Shown here one piece after another: positions 1-10,034 of a stretch of DNA of 64,000 bases. The position numbers and the translations under genes are program-made. The first letter of the stretch is position 1. Every line of letters starts with the position of its first letter. This DNA is from Candidatus Desulfovibrio trichonymphae (lineage in GTDB: Bacteria > Desulfobacterota > Desulfovibrionia > Desulfovibrionales > Desulfovibrionaceae), in assembly GCF_002355955.1 (NCBI RefSeq), contig NZ_AP017368.1:558001-622000 (forward strand). Direction: 5' to 3'. The notes beneath the pieces are model-generated. The model was not told the DNA's origin. It did not search any database and saw only the letters and a program-made list of their open reading frames with translations.

Positions 1-1788
1 TTCTTCCACTTCGCGGGACAGTCCTGTTATTTTGGCATAATCTAAATCCAAGGGCAAGATTGTTGATTCCAGTTTCGCCGTGCGGGCAATTATGCGTCGT
101 TGGCGTTCCAGATAACCCGCGTATCTGATGTCGGTCTGCACACGCTCCCGCACAGCCGCATTACATTGCGCCATTTCCGCAGCCAGTTTGTCGCCCGTCT
201 CCCGCAGCAGTGTATGTGCCGGGTCGTTGAGCAGATCAAGCATCCGGTCCATGTCCATGTCGGGACGACGTAGAATTTCCGCGAGGTTGCGGTTGTGCCG
301 TAAGGCCGCAATGCGCTCGTCCGCATTCTTATCGGCGGGAATGCGCATTTGCACAAGACTTTGTTTGAGTCGTGCACAGGCTTTTTCCTTGTTGCAAAAA
401 AGTTGCCAGTGCGCGTCGTCCACAAGGCCCAGACAGCGACCGAGCGCGGTCAGGCGCTCGTCAGCGTTATCTTCGCGCAGCAAAAGACGGTTTTCAGCGC
501 GTGAGGTGAACATGCGGTACGGCTCAAGCGTGCCGAGCGTGACAAGATCATCTGTCAACACCGCCATATACGCGCTGTCTCTGCCGGGCAGAAAATACGG
601 CAGACTCCGTATGGCGCAGGAAATATTCAATGCGGCCCACAGCCCTTGGGCCGCCGCTTCTTCATAGCCGGAAGTGCCGTTGATCTGTCCGGCAAGCCAG
701 AGACCCGGCACGGTCTTGCTTTCCAGCGTGGGGGCAAGCTGCACGGGATTTGCGTAATCGTACTCAATGGCATAGCCGGGCCGCACCATAACAGCCCGCT
801 CAAGGCCCTCAATGCTGTGCAGCATGGCCTGTTGAACGTCGAGAGGCAGGCTTGTCGAGATGCCGTTGGCATATATTTCCCCGCTTTCAAGACCTTCCGG
901 TTCCAAGAATATCTGATGGCGCTCCCGGTCGGGAAAACGGGAGACCTTGTCTTCGATGGAAGGGCAGTAGCGCGCCCCTGTGCCCTTGATCACGCCGGTG
1001 AAAAGGGGCGAACGGTCAAAAGCGTCACGGATGATCTGATGGGTACGCGTGTTTGTCCAGGCAATATGGCAGGGAATCTGCGGAAGTTCCGGCCCGTTGC
1101 CGTGAAAGCTGAAACCGGGCGGCGGCGTGTCGCCAGGTTGAACCGTCAGACGGGAAAAATCAATGGAAGAGCGTAAAAGACGCGGTGTGGTGCCGGTCTT
1201 CAGACGACCCAGCGTCAGGCCCAACGAGCGCAAAGAGTCGGAAAGGCCAAGTGACGGCGCATCGCCCAGACGTCCGCCGGGCAGGTTACTCAGGCCGATA
1301 TGGATGCGTCCGTCCAAAAAGGTGCCGGTAGTCAGTAATGCATGACGAGCGGCGAAAAAGAGACCTTGCGCCGTGTGTACGCCGTAAATCCGGCTGGAGT
1401 CGCAAGCGAGGGCGGTGACAGTGTCTTGCCAGATGCGCAAGCCGGGTGTTGCAAAAAGCGTTTTTTTCACAGCACGCTGATAGGCCTCGCGGTCAATTTG
1501 GGCGCGCGTAGCGCGCACGGCCGGGCCTTTGCTCATGTTCAGCCGGCGAAACTGTATGCCCGCCGCGTCGGCCCACAGGCCCATCATTCCGCCAAGGGCG
1601 TCAATTTCACGCGTCAGGTGGCCCTTGGCAAGGCCTCCGACGGCTGGATTGCAGGAGAGATAGCCCAGCCGATCCACATTGCCGGTGATCAGAAGAATGC
1701 TGTGTTCAAGCCGCGCCAGAGCGACAGCGGCTTCACAGCCGGCATGGCCGCCGCCGACGATGATGCAGTCAAAGGCGGCGTTAGGCAT
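1..1788 (-). CDS. mnmG: tRNA uridine-5-carboxymethylaminomethyl modification enzyme MnmG, C-terminus outside window
   Basis: The minus-strand frame is open from the ATG at 1788 to the window edge (596 codons), so only about 30 C-terminal residues are missing compared with the usual ~630. The N-terminus has the FAD dinucleotide-binding motif [15 protein letters not shown], followed by the MnmG signatures [12 protein letters not shown] and GGMMGLWAD. The last visible residues, [14 protein letters not shown], match the conserved C-terminal region of the family. With MnmE, MnmG installs the cmnm5 group on U34 of several tRNAs using FAD, NADH and methylene-THF. The start overlaps the last codons of the broken M20 peptidase gene upstream, so the two were probably co-transcribed. 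Reading frame and motifs look intact. Confidence 0.95.
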   Translation of the reverse strand, partial: MPNAAFDCIIVGGGHAGCEAAVALARLEHSILLITGNVDRLGYLSCNPAVGGLAKGHLTREIDALGGMMGLWADAAGIQFRRLNMSKGPAVRATRAQIDREAYQRAVKKTLFATPGLRIWQDTVTALACDSSRIYGVHTAQGLFFAARHALLTTGTFLDGRIHIGLSNLPGGRLGDAPSLGLSDSLRSLGLTLGRLKTGTTPRLLRSSIDFSRLTVQPGDTPPPGFSFHGNGPELPQIPCHIAWTNTRTHQIIRDAFDRSPLFTGVIKGTGARYCPSIEDKVSRFPDRERHQIFLEPEGLESGEIYANGISTSLPLDVQQAMLHSIEGLERAVMVRPGYAIEYDYANPVQLAPTLESKTVPGLWLAGQINGTSGYEEAAAQGLWAALNISCAIRSLPYFLPGRDSAYMAVLTDDLVTLGTLEPYRMFTSRAENRLLLREDNADERLTALGRCLGLVDDAHWQLFCNKEKACARLKQSLVQMRIPADKNADERIAALRHNRNLAEILRRPDMDMDRMLDLLNDPAHTLLRETGDKLAAEMAQCNAAVRERVQTDIRYAGYLERQRRIIARTAKLESTILPLDLDYAKITGLSREVEE

Positions 1789-2663
1789 GGTAAGCGTGCA
1801 TTAGAATATGGGCGAAAACTTGCGCGTCTTTAATGGTCGCGCTGATCATGCTGTATTCGTCCGGTTGGTGACAGGTGTTTGCAAGGCAGCTCCAGACGGC
1901 TGCAGGAAAGCCCCTGTGCCACAACAGCGCGGCCACTGTGGTTCCGCCTATGCCGATAGGGCGGGTGCAAACGTCGTATACGTGCGGAACGGCTTTACGC
2001 AGGGCTTCAACAACAGGCTCTTGCGGAGAGACGGTTGAAGCGGCCTGCTCCCGCACCACGTTTACCACAATGTCCACATTGTGCCGCCCGGCAATTTCTC
2101 TGGTGGAGGGCACGCGTTTTCGCCAGGACAGCTTCAGGGGAGACGTCCAACAGCAGCCGGCAGTCCGCATAAAAGATGACCCAAGCCGTAGTCGCTGCCG
2201 CATTCTTCGTCGGCCATGAAGACAAGGCCAAGGGTGAGACGGGGCCTCATGCGTAGGGCGTGCAGTTCTTCAACCAGAATCAGCATGCCCGCAAGGGCAT
2301 GCTGATTGTCTTCCACGCCGCGACCGTAAAGTCTGTCCTCCGCCTGCCGTACTGTCCAGGGATCAGAACTCCAGGCAGTGGAGTCGCCGGGGGGAACAAC
2401 ATCTGTATGGCCGAAAATCCAGAGCGTTCGTGCAGACTTGCCCGGCACACGGGCCACGAGATTCTGCCGGATCCCGCCAGTGCGTTGCATGTCCCGAACG
2501 CCGCAGGCCGTGAGCGCGGTCTGCAATTCCACAACGCGCACCCGACGACCTGTCAGGGCGACCGAGAGTCTTGTCAGATCATCATTGTCCATACGCCCGT
2601 CTGTTTCTCCATAGCCTTGCTGCGTCAGTCGTTGTGCGCGTTGGGCGGAAGGAGGTTTGATGA
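1781..2663 (-). pseudogene. M20 family metallopeptidase (DapE/ArgE-like), frameshifted and shortened
   Basis: Pieces of one M20 peptidase lie in different minus-strand frames. The N-terminal piece (about 2200-2660) carries the metal-binding motifs FGHTDVVPPGD, GRGVEDNQ and ADEECGSDYG. The C-terminal piece (1781 to about 2150) reads EPVVEALRKAVPHVYD, then GIGGTTVAALLWHRG and ends MHAYHA. Between them the frame changes, and the total length is clearly below the ~400 residues usual for the family, so part of the dimerisation domain is lost. No convincing start codon or family N-terminus precedes the first piece. It sits between the PxxKW gene and mnmG on the same strand. The upstream limit is approximate. 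Non-functional by sequence; the exact former substrate is unknown. Confidence 0.8.
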
Positions 2664-2666
2664 AGG

Positions 2667-2930
2667 TTAACGTCCTTTTGCGGCGCGCTTGGATGCCTTC
2701 AGTGGGTTCACCTTGGCGGCGGCGGTTGTCTGGGTTTTGACGTGTGTGGCAAAGTTGCAGCGACCGCCGGTCCATTTACTTGTGGGGTCCGGGTAACTTG
2801 AACAGAATTCCTGCTCGTCGAACTGACGCACGCGACCACAGCCGGCGCACTGCTCCACAACAGGAGAAAGCAGAAAACCGTTCATAACAATGCCATCAGG
2901 AGTTTTGGCGGCATTTTCCAGCAGACTCAT
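2667..2930 (-). CDS. PxxKW family cysteine-rich protein
   Basis: An 87-residue protein beginning MSLLENAAKTPDGIVMNGF. It has four or five cysteines (EQCAGCGRV, EFCSSYPDP, GRCNFA) and the signature P-T-S-K-W that names this small family, known mainly from desulfovibrios and related deltaproteobacteria. The Cys pattern suggests a metal-binding site; the function is not known. The start at 2930 is chosen over an upstream in-frame ATG (2942) because GGAGG lies a few bases before it. A good promoter lies about 100 bp upstream. Its conservation in an eroding genome suggests it matters to the cell. Confidence 0.85.
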   Translation of the reverse strand: MSLLENAAKTPDGIVMNGFLLSPVVEQCAGCGRVRQFDEQEFCSSYPDPTSKWTGGRCNFATHVKTQTTAAAKVNPLKASKRAAKGR

Positions 2931-3030
2931 ACAAACCTCCATACGCCGAGAAGCGCATTTGTTGCCGTATCAGGCTATGAGTAAATTTGTGTTGTCTGCC
3001 GCGTGACCGGCGGCAGAGATCAGGTTGAGC

Positions 3031-3058
3031 AGTATATTTCGCTTCCTGTTGGTGTCAA
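3031..3058 (-). promoter_or_regulatory. sigma70-type promoter of the PxxKW gene
   Basis: On the minus strand TTGACA (3053-3058) is followed after 16 bases by TATACT (3031-3036), close to the consensus and about 100 bp upstream of the PxxKW start. Confidence 0.65.
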
Positions 3059-3227
3059 GTAAAACATCCCAAAAAATTTTACGGAAAGTCTAAAGCCATC
3101 TAATACAAGAAGCCGACAAGCCTCGAAGATGTAGTTTTGCACACTCTTTTCTGTCGGCGGCGTTTTGTGTCTATCTGTCGTCTACGGCGTTGATTTCTAT
3201 CCATTGCCGCCGCCGCAACACAACCGT

Positions 3228-3262
3228 GAAGCGCCCGAGCCGATATGGGCTCGGCATTTTTT
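3228..3262 (+). terminator. Rho-independent terminator, orphan
   Basis: CCGAGCC and GGCTCGG pair across a short loop and are followed by CATTTTTT. No gene is recognisable directly upstream, so it probably outlived the gene it served. Confidence 0.55.
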
Positions 3263-3785
3263 CAGCGCATTGATAACAGGAAACTGAAGCGCCAGATATG
3301 ACTTTGGTGATCGACGGTTTGAGCCACTGTTGGGCTGGTGAAGGCGGTATCCTGGGTATTCACGATAACGCAGCAAGCTATCGAAACAGCTTTACCGCGT
3401 GGGGGAAGTTTCCTTGAAACACAACGCCATCGTGAATTAAATCCTTGCCGGCAATATGCACATCATCAATTATCCTGCGCACCAAAACCGCGACTGCATA
3501 AACAAAAATTTTAATCTATAACCACGTAGGGCTTGCGCCATGCGGGTTTTTACTCTTACCAGATTTTTACTTTGGATAGCTTGCGCCACATACACAGAAC
3601 AGCCATCACCTAAGCGTATAATGGAAAGTAAATAAAAATTTTTGATAATTTTGTTAAATTTGTTCTTGAAAATAAAGAATGGCTATTCAGTGGATTGGTG
3701 CACTAGCTATTAGTAAGATTTTTTTTAACAAGAAAAAAATTAGATCAGTTAAATAATATTACTAAAGTTCATCAAATTATGTTGT

Positions 3786-3992
3786 TCAAAATTTTATAGT
3801 AAATAATATTGCTATAGATGAAAAAAGAGTACGTGAGATATTTGATGAACAATCTTGTATTGCTCGCAAAAATTTTACAGCTGTTATGTGGTGAGCTTCC
3901 AAGCTTTTCAAATGTTCTTCAAAATTTTCAAGAAGCTCAATAAGTTGCCGGCGGTATTTCTCCGGATTTCCCGGCTTTGTATGCTTTGGCAT
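3786..3992 (-). CDS. Short ORF coupled to the vsr relic, possibly a truncated restriction-modification gene
   Basis: The ATG at 3992 overlaps the vsr stop (TAATG), the usual arrangement of translationally coupled genes. The first ~35 residues (MPKHTKPGNPEKYRRQLIEL and an acidic helix) look like a real N-terminus. The tail (SIAILFTIKF) is AT-rich and loses coding character, so the product is probably truncated. I do not recognise the family. Genes next to vsr are often type II restriction endonucleases or cytosine methyltransferases, so a restriction-associated role is an inference from position only. Confidence 0.35.
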   Translation of the reverse strand: MPKHTKPGNPEKYRRQLIELLENFEEHLKSLEAHHITAVKFLRAIQDCSSNISRTLFSSIAILFTIKF

Positions 3993-4356
3993 TATAACAG
4001 ACTCACAGTATCGTGCAAAAATGCCGACAGTCGTTGTTTCAATACTGCTGTATCCTTCATTTCACACTGCCAAATTATCAAACAACGGTAGCCCAATTGC
4101 ACCAAGTCGGCAAGATTCTGACCGTCACGCTCTTTGTTGCCGTTGATTTTTGTACGCCAAAAATCCGTTCTGGTTGTTGGGATTGTCGCTCGCCTGCACC
4201 CTTCATGCCCGTGCCAAAAATAGCCGTGTACAAAGATTATGGCTATAAGCGGTAATACGATGTCCAGACTACGCGCACCCGTTTTTCAGGCTTGATGTTT
4301 TTGTCTTTGATGCGGGCCATATTGCGGCTGCGTGTTTCCCTGTTGATTTTGTCCAT
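3992..4356 (-). pseudogene. vsr: Very short patch repair endonuclease Vsr, frameshifted with internal deletion
   Basis: The start ATG at 4356 opens MDKINRETRSRNMARIKDKN and IKPEKRVRV, the Vsr N-terminus that includes the conserved N-M-x-x-I-x-x-K. The frame then ends. In another minus-strand frame the rest follows: FVHGYFWHGHEGC (the Zn/active-site HGxFWH motif), TRTDFWRTKINGNKERD, and IIWQCEMKD. About 20 residues between the two parts are missing and the total (365 nt) is not a multiple of three. Vsr nicks T:G mismatches arising by deamination at methylated CCWGG or similar sites, and normally accompanies a cytosine methyltransferase. No methyltransferase survives here; 4357-4608 upstream shows no recognisable gene. 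Confidence 0.8.
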
Positions 4357-4608
4357 GCGGTAAAAATAATCCGCTTATGGTCGATTGCCAACAGCTTTTT
4401 GAGGCGAGGAAAATAGAGCGCGAACTGTCAAGAGCTTCCCGAATCAGTTAACCCCGCCAATTTCAGCAAGTTGAGCGTCCAAATCCTGTGGATCTGTTGC
4501 CGAAAGGAGAAAAAGTACTTGGAAGCGTGATAACGGTTTTGAAAGAATAGAATTTTTATCTCGTCGTGCGGGGCATGCTGATTCCCAATATACCCACTGC
4601 CCTATCTC

Positions 4609-5313
4609 TTAAGCCGGGAGCTTTCCGTTAAAACAAACGCGTTTGCCGGGTTTCATCTCCGTACATCGGCAGTCAAGATGCAGGGCGTCAAGCGCGGTTC
4701 TGAAATCCGCCGCGCTTTGCGCGAGCACAGGGAAGGTGCCCCAGTGCATGGGCACAACCGTTTTGCATTGCAAAAGCCTGCATGCCAGCGCCGCCTGCCG
4801 CGCGTCCATGGTGAAAACGCCGCCGATGGGCAACAGCGCCACATCAATGGCGTACAGGTTGCCCCAGAGTTTCATGCCACTGAAAATACAGGTGTCGCCC
4901 GCGTGGTAGACGGTCAGCCCGTCGGGCATGGTGATGATGTAGCCGCACGGCGCGCCCGATGCGCTTGAGTGGTATGCCTGCGTCATGGTGACGCTGACGC
5001 CCTTGTGTTCAACTGTGCCCCCTATATTGAAGCCGATGCCGTTCAGGAGCAGATGTTCTGGTATGCCGGCGGCTTGCGTCAGCTTGTCGGCCGTGCCGAC
5101 AATGGTGCCCAGCAGGGCGCCGGTGTTGCGGCACACGGCAACGGCATCGCCCACGTGGTCGGCGTGGTCGTGGGTGACAAGCACGATGTCCGCAGGCCCA
5201 ACTGTTTCCGCGGTCACGCCGGAAACGGGCGTGAAAAAAGGATCCACCAGCACGGCTGCTGCTGGAGAACTGATTTTGAATGCTGAATGACCGTACCAGG
5301 TGATGTCGCTCAT
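4609..5313 (-). CDS. Metal-dependent hydrolase, MBL fold (UPF0173-like)
   Basis: A 234-residue metallo-beta-lactamase-fold protein. It starts [14 protein letters not shown] and carries the metal motif [10 protein letters not shown] (about residues 47-56), a later AYHSSAS, HAGDT and the C-terminal PMHWGTFP. This is the full UPF0173 pattern (WYGHSaF, DPFF, HxHxDH, HAGDT, HWGT) at the usual length. AAGGA lies 8 bases before the start. Substrate unknown. It follows ubiX on the same strand by about 60 bp and may share its transcript. Confidence 0.85.
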   Translation of the reverse strand: MSDITWYGHSAFKISSPAAAVLVDPFFTPVSGVTAETVGPADIVLVTHDHADHVGDAVAVCRNTGALLGTIVGTADKLTQAAGIPEHLLLNGIGFNIGGTVEHKGVSVTMTQAYHSSASGAPCGYIITMPDGLTVYHAGDTCIFSGMKLWGNLYAIDVALLPIGGVFTMDARQAALACRLLQCKTVVPMHWGTFPVLAQSAADFRTALDALHLDCRCTEMKPGKRVCFNGKLPA

Positions 5314-5372
5314 GGCAGTCTTCCTTGTTTTGCTTCTGTGCAGTCCGCTCCTGATCCGGATATCGCGGCGGA

Positions 5373-5936
5373 TCAGAGCCAGCGCGTCAGATTGTGCGTC
5401 AGTCCGAGCTGGTCAAAAATTCTGCCGCTTGTTTGCAGCAGCATGTCTTCCAGTGATTGCGGGCGCAGGTAAAAGCCCGGAGAAAAAGGCATAATCACGG
5501 CACCGCCCCTGCACAAGACAAGCATGTTGCGCAAATGTACGGCCGAGAGCGGACTTTCGCGGGTGACAAGCACAAGACGCAAACCTTCCTTCATGACAAC
5601 ATCTCCCGCGCGGTGCACAAGATTGCGCGTGACGCCGCTTGCCAGTGCGCCCAGCGTCGCCATGGAACAGGGCACAACCAGCATGGCGGCGTTTTCTCCG
5701 TGCCACCATGATCCGCTGGCCGGTCCGGCGGCCAGATCGTCCGCGTCGTAGACGCTGTCCGCATACGTTGTGAGCATTTCCGCCCCTGCGCAGCACTCCG
5801 CTTTCAGTACCGCTACAGCGCTACGCGAGACGACACAGTGGGTCTGCACATCGGGCATAGCGGCAAGGCCGCGCAGTACGCACGCGGCTAACGGCATGCC
5901 GCTCGCGCCGCTGACGCCCACCAGAATTTTGCGCAT
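5373..5936 (-). CDS. ubiX: Flavin prenyltransferase UbiX/Pad1
   Basis: 187 residues beginning [18 protein letters not shown], the nucleotide-binding start of the UbiX family. Also present are the conserved [20 protein letters not shown], the basic segment [15 protein letters not shown] and the C-terminal [13 protein letters not shown]. It makes prenylated FMN from FMN and dimethylallyl phosphate, the cofactor of UbiD-type decarboxylases. The start at 5936 follows GGGGAGG; the longer in-frame start at 5951 has none. An LpdD-like protein (possible prFMN chaperone) is at 23.3 kb, but no UbiD is in the window. Confidence 0.9.
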   Translation of the reverse strand: MRKILVGVSGASGMPLAACVLRGLAAMPDVQTHCVVSRSAVAVLKAECCAGAEMLTTYADSVYDADDLAAGPASGSWWHGENAAMLVVPCSMATLGALASGVTRNLVHRAGDVVMKEGLRLVLVTRESPLSAVHLRNMLVLCRGGAVIMPFSPGFYLRPQSLEDMLLQTSGRIFDQLGLTHNLTRWL

Positions 5937-6095
5937 TGTCAGCCTCCCCACAGCTGTTCTTTATTGGTTCATATTCCCAAAAAACAGGAGGGAGGCAAAT
6001 CCTCAATAACAGCAACCTTTGCCTTGCAGTCGCCCGGAACAAGGACGCGTACTTCGTCAAATTTCATGATAAGCCCGTGTTTCCGATAAAAATGG

Positions 6096-7544
6096 TTATT
6101 TTTTTCGGCAGACTGCTGTCAGCAAGATTTTCAAACGGCTCAGCGCAGTCCGCGCTTCAGCCGAAAGCTGCAATTCGTCGTCCGGTTGGGCAGTTATTGC
6201 CATTGCCGCTTTTTCTTCACACGGCTCCCTTGCCGGCTGTGTGCCCGGCAAAATCAGGATTTTGTCCGCCGGATACCCAGGCAAACATTCACGCACGGTC
6301 TGACAGGTCTGCTCGCTGTCGCAGCACACAAGCGCGGCGTCTGCGCAGTCGCCGATGGCAAGCGCCGATTCTCGGTCGTGCGCGACAGCGACAAAAGGCA
6401 GGCCGGTTAGCCGCACGGCGCCCCTGACTGCCGCTAGGGGCGCTCGTCCCGGCGCGGCAAAAAAGAATTCCAGATGATCCTCATGCGCCCAGCGCGCCAA
6501 AAGCGCCCCGATGCAGAGCGCGCGCAGACGCGTCAGGCCGTCGTCCCCTGCAGTAAGGCGCAGCAATTCCCGAAGATCTCGGGCTGCCTTGCGCGGTTGA
6601 CGAAAAAGCGCGCATAGGGAGAAAAACGGCCCTATGCCAAAACTGCGTACCGCAAGAGGCAAAACATAGTCGTCGGCAGTGCCTTCAAGAGATCTGCCAC
6701 ACAGGGCGTATACGCGCGAAAGTAGACCTTCTGCATGCAGACAGCGCGCCTGCCCTGTCGAGAACCGGCCGATGTCGCCCGCGAAATGATCCGTCACAAA
6801 CGCGCCGCGCATTGCAGCTTCGTCCTGCGCAAGAAAGTTTTGCGGCCGCGCGGCAGCAAGCGGTGTGAAGCCGCGCTTGCTGCAATGCAGCACGCCTTCT
6901 TCAAGCGTATACACAGTGTCGCAGTATTCCGCCATCTTGGGGTCATGAGTAACCATGATCATGCACACGCCGCAGGTGTGGCAGAGCGTGCAAAAATTTT
7001 CCATGATGTGCTGGCTTGTACGGGCGTCCAGCGCTCCTGTCGGCTCGTCCGTCAACAGAATACACGGGTTGTTGACCATCGCCCGCGCGATGGCGGTACG
7101 CTGCTGCTCACCGCCGGAAAGATGGTTGCTGCGGTAATGCACCCTGGCGGAAAGCCGCACCAGATCAAGCGCCCGTATGACGCGCGCCCAGCGTTCCTGC
7201 GGAGCAACGCCCTCATAGAGAAGGGGGAACTCAACGTTTTCAAAGACAGTGGAATGATCGAACAGATTGGACGACTGCATCACAAAGCCCATGTTGACGC
7301 GACGGAAAGCGGCAGCCTGCTCCCGGTTGAGCGATGCCACATCCGTGCCGAGAATGGCAAGTTCACCGGAATCCGGCGCGTGCAGCATGCCCAGTATATG
7401 CAACAAGGTGGATTTGCCGCAGCCGGATGGCCCCATGATGGCCACCATTTCTCCGGCGTCGGCTTCCATGTTCACGCCGCGCAGCACCGGATCAAAACCG
7501 GCGTAGCACTTGTAGATATCTTTTGCGGTGATGACAGGGGTCAT
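6096..7544 (-). CDS. MacB/LolD-type ABC ATPase fused to a glycosyltransferase-like C-terminal region
   Basis: Residues 1-225 form a complete ABC ATPase of the LolD/MacB group: Walker [10 protein letters not shown] (38-46), Q-loop VMQSSN (88-93), signature LSGGEQQR (142-149), Walker B ILLTDEP (162-168) and VTHDP (198-202). LolD-type ATPases usually stop near residue 230; this one runs on to 482. Residues ~270-430 ([58 protein letters not shown]) read like the N-terminal half of a GT-B family-4 glycosyltransferase, but no second Rossmann half or E-x7-E donor-binding motif follows. The permease gene ends 3 bases upstream, so the two form one transport unit. The extension could be sensory or scaffolding; its role is unknown. 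Confidence 0.8.
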   Translation of the reverse strand: MTPVITAKDIYKCYAGFDPVLRGVNMEADAGEMVAIMGPSGCGKSTLLHILGMLHAPDSGELAILGTDVASLNREQAAAFRRVNMGFVMQSSNLFDHSTVFENVEFPLLYEGVAPQERWARVIRALDLVRLSARVHYRSNHLSGGEQQRTAIARAMVNNPCILLTDEPTGALDARTSQHIMENFCTLCHTCGVCMIMVTHDPKMAEYCDTVYTLEEGVLHCSKRGFTPLAAARPQNFLAQDEAAMRGAFVTDHFAGDIGRFSTGQARCLHAEGLLSRVYALCGRSLEGTADDYVLPLAVRSFGIGPFFSLCALFRQPRKAARDLRELLRLTAGDDGLTRLRALCIGALLARWAHEDHLEFFFAAPGRAPLAAVRGAVRLTGLPFVAVAHDRESALAIGDCADAALVCCDSEQTCQTVRECLPGYPADKILILPGTQPAREPCEEKAAMAITAQPDDELQLSAEARTALSRLKILLTAVCRKK

Positions 7545-7547
7545 ATA

Positions 7548-8738
7548 TCACTCAAAGCGCAGGGCGGCAACAACGTCCATGCGGCTTGCCTGGACTGCAG
7601 GGTACAGCCCGCCGGCCACACCTATGGCGGCGGAGAAGATAATGCTGCCGAGACTGCTCAGCCAGAGCAGCGAATACGAGAAGCCTGTAGCGAGCGTCCA
7701 TGAACCGGCCGCCACCAGAAGTGCGCCGACCACAATGCCGAGCACGCCTCCGACCATGGCCTTGCAGAGCGCCTCGGCCAGAAACTGCACCAGGATGTCA
7801 ATATCTGAGCCGCCCATGGCCTTTTTAAGACCGACTTCACGCGTGCGTGCGCGCACGGCGGCAAAAGTGCCGGACCATATTCCGAAACCACCCAGCATGA
7901 GCGACGCGACAATGCTGAGCCACAACAGCGCCTCCACCCATATGAAGGTGAACTGTATGCGTTTGAGCTGTTCATCCTGAATGCGCAATACCACATAAGG
8001 GGCGGACTGCTTCTCGCGTACCAGAGCAGGTATTTGCTTCACAAGTCGGGACACGTCTTCCCAGCCGGTGGCGCGTACGTAAATGCGACTTATCTTGTCC
8101 CCAGCCCATTTGCGGTCAATCATTGTGGTGCAGGGTAGAAAGCCGTTCTGTTTTTCCGAGCCGAGCATCACGCCGGTGATCACACCCACCACCTCAAAAA
8201 CCTCTTTCTGCAAAAAAACCAGCTTGCCGACAGCCTGTTCCGGATCGCCGTACAGATTGCGCGCGGCGTCGATCCCCAGCATGCAGACTCTCCGGCGGCG
8301 GTCAATATCTTCACTTGTGAAAATGCGGCCAGCCACCAGATCCAGCGAAAAAACATCGGTGTACTTCTCGTCCACGCCGCTGAACAGCACGTTTAGCGAA
8401 CGTTCGCCTACGCCGCGCAAACCGAACAACTGCCCGTCGCGCACGTTGCGGCTGATTATCGAAACGCCGGGCAATGCGGCAATGGCTTGTATTGTTTCAG
8501 GGTAAAATTCACGCAGGGGCTGGCCGGGATACTGTGTATCTTCCATATAGACATGGATGACGTTCACTCCGCCCATCAGTAGCATGTCTTGGCCGATCTT
8601 GTAGCGTATTTCGCGGCCGAGCACAGCCAGCACTATAAAGGCGGTGATGCCGAGCGCAATGGAAATCACCACGCCATAATTGCGCTGGCGTATCACCTGC
8701 CTCAGACTTACGTGAAAAAGATCCGACATGGTTATCAT
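7548..8738 (-). CDS. MacB/FtsX-type ABC transporter permease
   Basis: About 396 residues: an N-terminal membrane helix (VISIALGITAFIVLAVLG), a MacB-like periplasmic domain (~40-260, with SGVDEKYTDVFSLDLVAGR and VVGVITGV), then three C-terminal helices with the FtsX signature RTREVGLKKAMGGSDIDILVQF and a C-terminal ASRMDVVAALRFE. MacB/LolC-type permeases do not pump through a channel but couple ATPase strokes to periplasmic partners. The start is uncertain: ATG codons at 8738 and 8729 are both possible and neither has a strong ribosome site. The partner ATPase is directly downstream; no TolC or adaptor gene is adjacent. Confidence 0.88.
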   Translation of the reverse strand: MITMSDLFHVSLRQVIRQRNYGVVISIALGITAFIVLAVLGREIRYKIGQDMLLMGGVNVIHVYMEDTQYPGQPLREFYPETIQAIAALPGVSIISRNVRDGQLFGLRGVGERSLNVLFSGVDEKYTDVFSLDLVAGRIFTSEDIDRRRRVCMLGIDAARNLYGDPEQAVGKLVFLQKEVFEVVGVITGVMLGSEKQNGFLPCTTMIDRKWAGDKISRIYVRATGWEDVSRLVKQIPALVREKQSAPYVVLRIQDEQLKRIQFTFIWVEALLWLSIVASLMLGGFGIWSGTFAAVRARTREVGLKKAMGGSDIDILVQFLAEALCKAMVGGVLGIVVGALLVAAGSWTLATGFSYSLLWLSSLGSIIFSAAIGVAGGLYPAVQASRMDVVAALRFE

Positions 8739-8971
8739 GACTGGGAAGTATATAACGGAGCACGGCACGTGTCAAAACAAGCTGGTGGATTTCCTGGCAT
8801 TTCGGCGCAATGTCCCGCTTGCCCTGCAGATTCCTCAAGGCAGGCGCCCGGACTTTGACATTTTTAATAAAGGATTGATGTGTACTTTGCTGTCGTCATT
8901 GGCCGGATTTTTCGCCTGTTCAAGGGATGCGGGCATGTTTTGCGCAACAGGTAAATTTTCCTTGGCGTCAC

Positions 8972-9463
8972 TCAATATTGTTTCAGCATTTGCCAGTTCC
9001 TGCCGGCGGCTCTCCGGCGTATTGGTTCCGCACCCTCCATAACCGCCTGCCACTGCCACACGCTCACTGCATATTTGTCCATAAAATAATAGAAAAAAAT
9101 TTCCTTACCCTGTTTTAATGCATTGCGCCATTTCCCGGGCAGTTCTTTCAGCGTAAAGGGGCCGCTTACATAGCCGTCGCGCGCGTGTTCGTAAATCTCA
9201 CGTTGTGGGTAAGGCTTCTCACGCACACCCATCTTGATTCGTCTGTCAGAAAGCACATCCTTGGCAGGCACGCCTACAGCGCGGAACACCATCTGCCCGC
9301 CGCACGGCATGCGCAGCGTCAGATTTTCTGCGTGGTGATTTTTCTTTGGGTTCCACGCTTCCTTCGGGCTGATGCCCCCGCCGGAGGCTTTTAACCCGGC
9401 GGCGAATGCGGCTGAAGACAGGCAAAGCATGGCGCACAAAGCAAAAAGCACACAAAAACGCAT
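8972..9463 (-). pseudogene. Secreted SUMF1-like (formylglycine-generating-enzyme fold) protein, truncated
   Basis: It starts MRFCVLFALCAMLCLSSAAFA, a clear signal peptide, then runs through MPCGGQMVFRAVGVPAKDV, an R-E-I-Y-E-H-A-R region and YYFMDKYAVSVWQWQAVMEG. The last motif resembles the F-M-D-x-Y-E-V-T-x-x-Q-W start of SUMF1-type domains. The frame closes shortly afterwards (stop at 8972), leaving about 160 residues instead of 250 or more. Another minus-strand frame continues to 8835 without recognisable motifs. The family call rests on one motif. 8739-8971 holds nothing else supportable. Confidence 0.45.
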
Positions 9464-9695
9464 GATAACATTCCTCAGATTATACATCGCGCACCACTGA
9501 ACAATTGGAACAGCCCGCAGCACTTTTACCCGAATTGCCCAAAGGACATTGTGGACAAGGCAGACTCGGCAATGACCAGCACTCCGTTTTAAATGGCCGG
9601 CGATGTGCTTGATTCCGGATTTTTTTATATATTCGTCAAACATCGCACGATCAACTATTATGGAGAGCATTCGATATCGTCAGTTCAAAAAATCC

Positions 9696-9716
9696 TTGAC
9701 TCGGGGTGTCTATACA
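9696..9716 (+). promoter_or_regulatory. Promoter-like element TTGACTC...TATACATGCCCTG upstream of the cbiK operon
   Basis: TTGACT (9696-9701) and TATACA (9711-9716) are only 9 bases apart, too close for a normal sigma70 promoter, yet the same pair with other spacings occurs upstream of tRNA-Arg and behind the 5-FCL gene. It lies directly before the cobalamin riboswitch and may be the decayed promoter of this operon. Confidence 0.35.
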
Positions 9717-9750
9717 TGCCCTGTCGTCATCATGGATGACGCCTTGACTT

Positions 9751-9950
9751 TCGGTTCTCAGAAGGTTTAACTGTGCCCGCGGCGGGGAATTCCATGCCAA
9801 TCGGAAACAGTCGCGCTGCGGTAAGAGGGTACAGAGCTTCCGTGGTCCTTACGGTTCACGACAGCCAGTCGCGTCTACGCGCGGTGAAGGCGAAGCAAAG
9901 GCGCAGAGCACATGCCTGCAATCCCTCAAGTCCGAATACCCGCCGGGCGC
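9751..9950 (+). promoter_or_regulatory. Cobalamin (B12) riboswitch
   Basis: The leader carries the ordered conserved blocks of a cobalamin aptamer: GGCGGGGAA (~9781), GCCAATCGGAAACAGTCGC (~9796-9814), GCTGCGGTAAGAGGG, CACGACAGCCAG (~9857), GAAGGCGAAGC, and near the 3' end AAGTCCGAATACCCGCC (9928-9944), which resembles the typical AGTCCGAAGACCTGCC. It ends about 85 bp before the cbiK start. Cobalamin riboswitches usually lower expression when adenosylcobalamin is plentiful, so the operon below should be on when corrinoid is scarce. Confidence 0.85.
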
Positions 9951-10034
9951 ATTCTGAAATTTCTCCGTGGTTATGGAGACGTTCTGAGCCGCGTCATTCA
10001 CAAACCTAATCAACGCACGATTGAGGAGGCCGCC

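Larger units (their letters stand above)
2943..3785. other. 843-bp stretch without a supported gene, turning AT-rich
   Basis: Apart from the promoter at 3031-3058 and a hairpin terminator near 3228-3262, no open frame with recognisable similarity is seen. From about 3600 the composition becomes much richer in A and T than the rest of the window and leads into the decayed vsr island, which suggests foreign DNA at an advanced stage of decay. Confidence 0.5.

Noticed and set aside
3296-3420. Plus-strand reading VIDGLSHCWAGEGGI as a polyester depolymerase or other hydrolase end
   Set aside because: Only a short G-L-x-H-x-W-x-G stretch fits and the following sequence does not; too little to call a relic.
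9912-10034. Longer start for cbiK at 9912
   Set aside because: It overlaps the end of the riboswitch and would remove the signal peptide; GAGGAGG marks the ATG at 10035.
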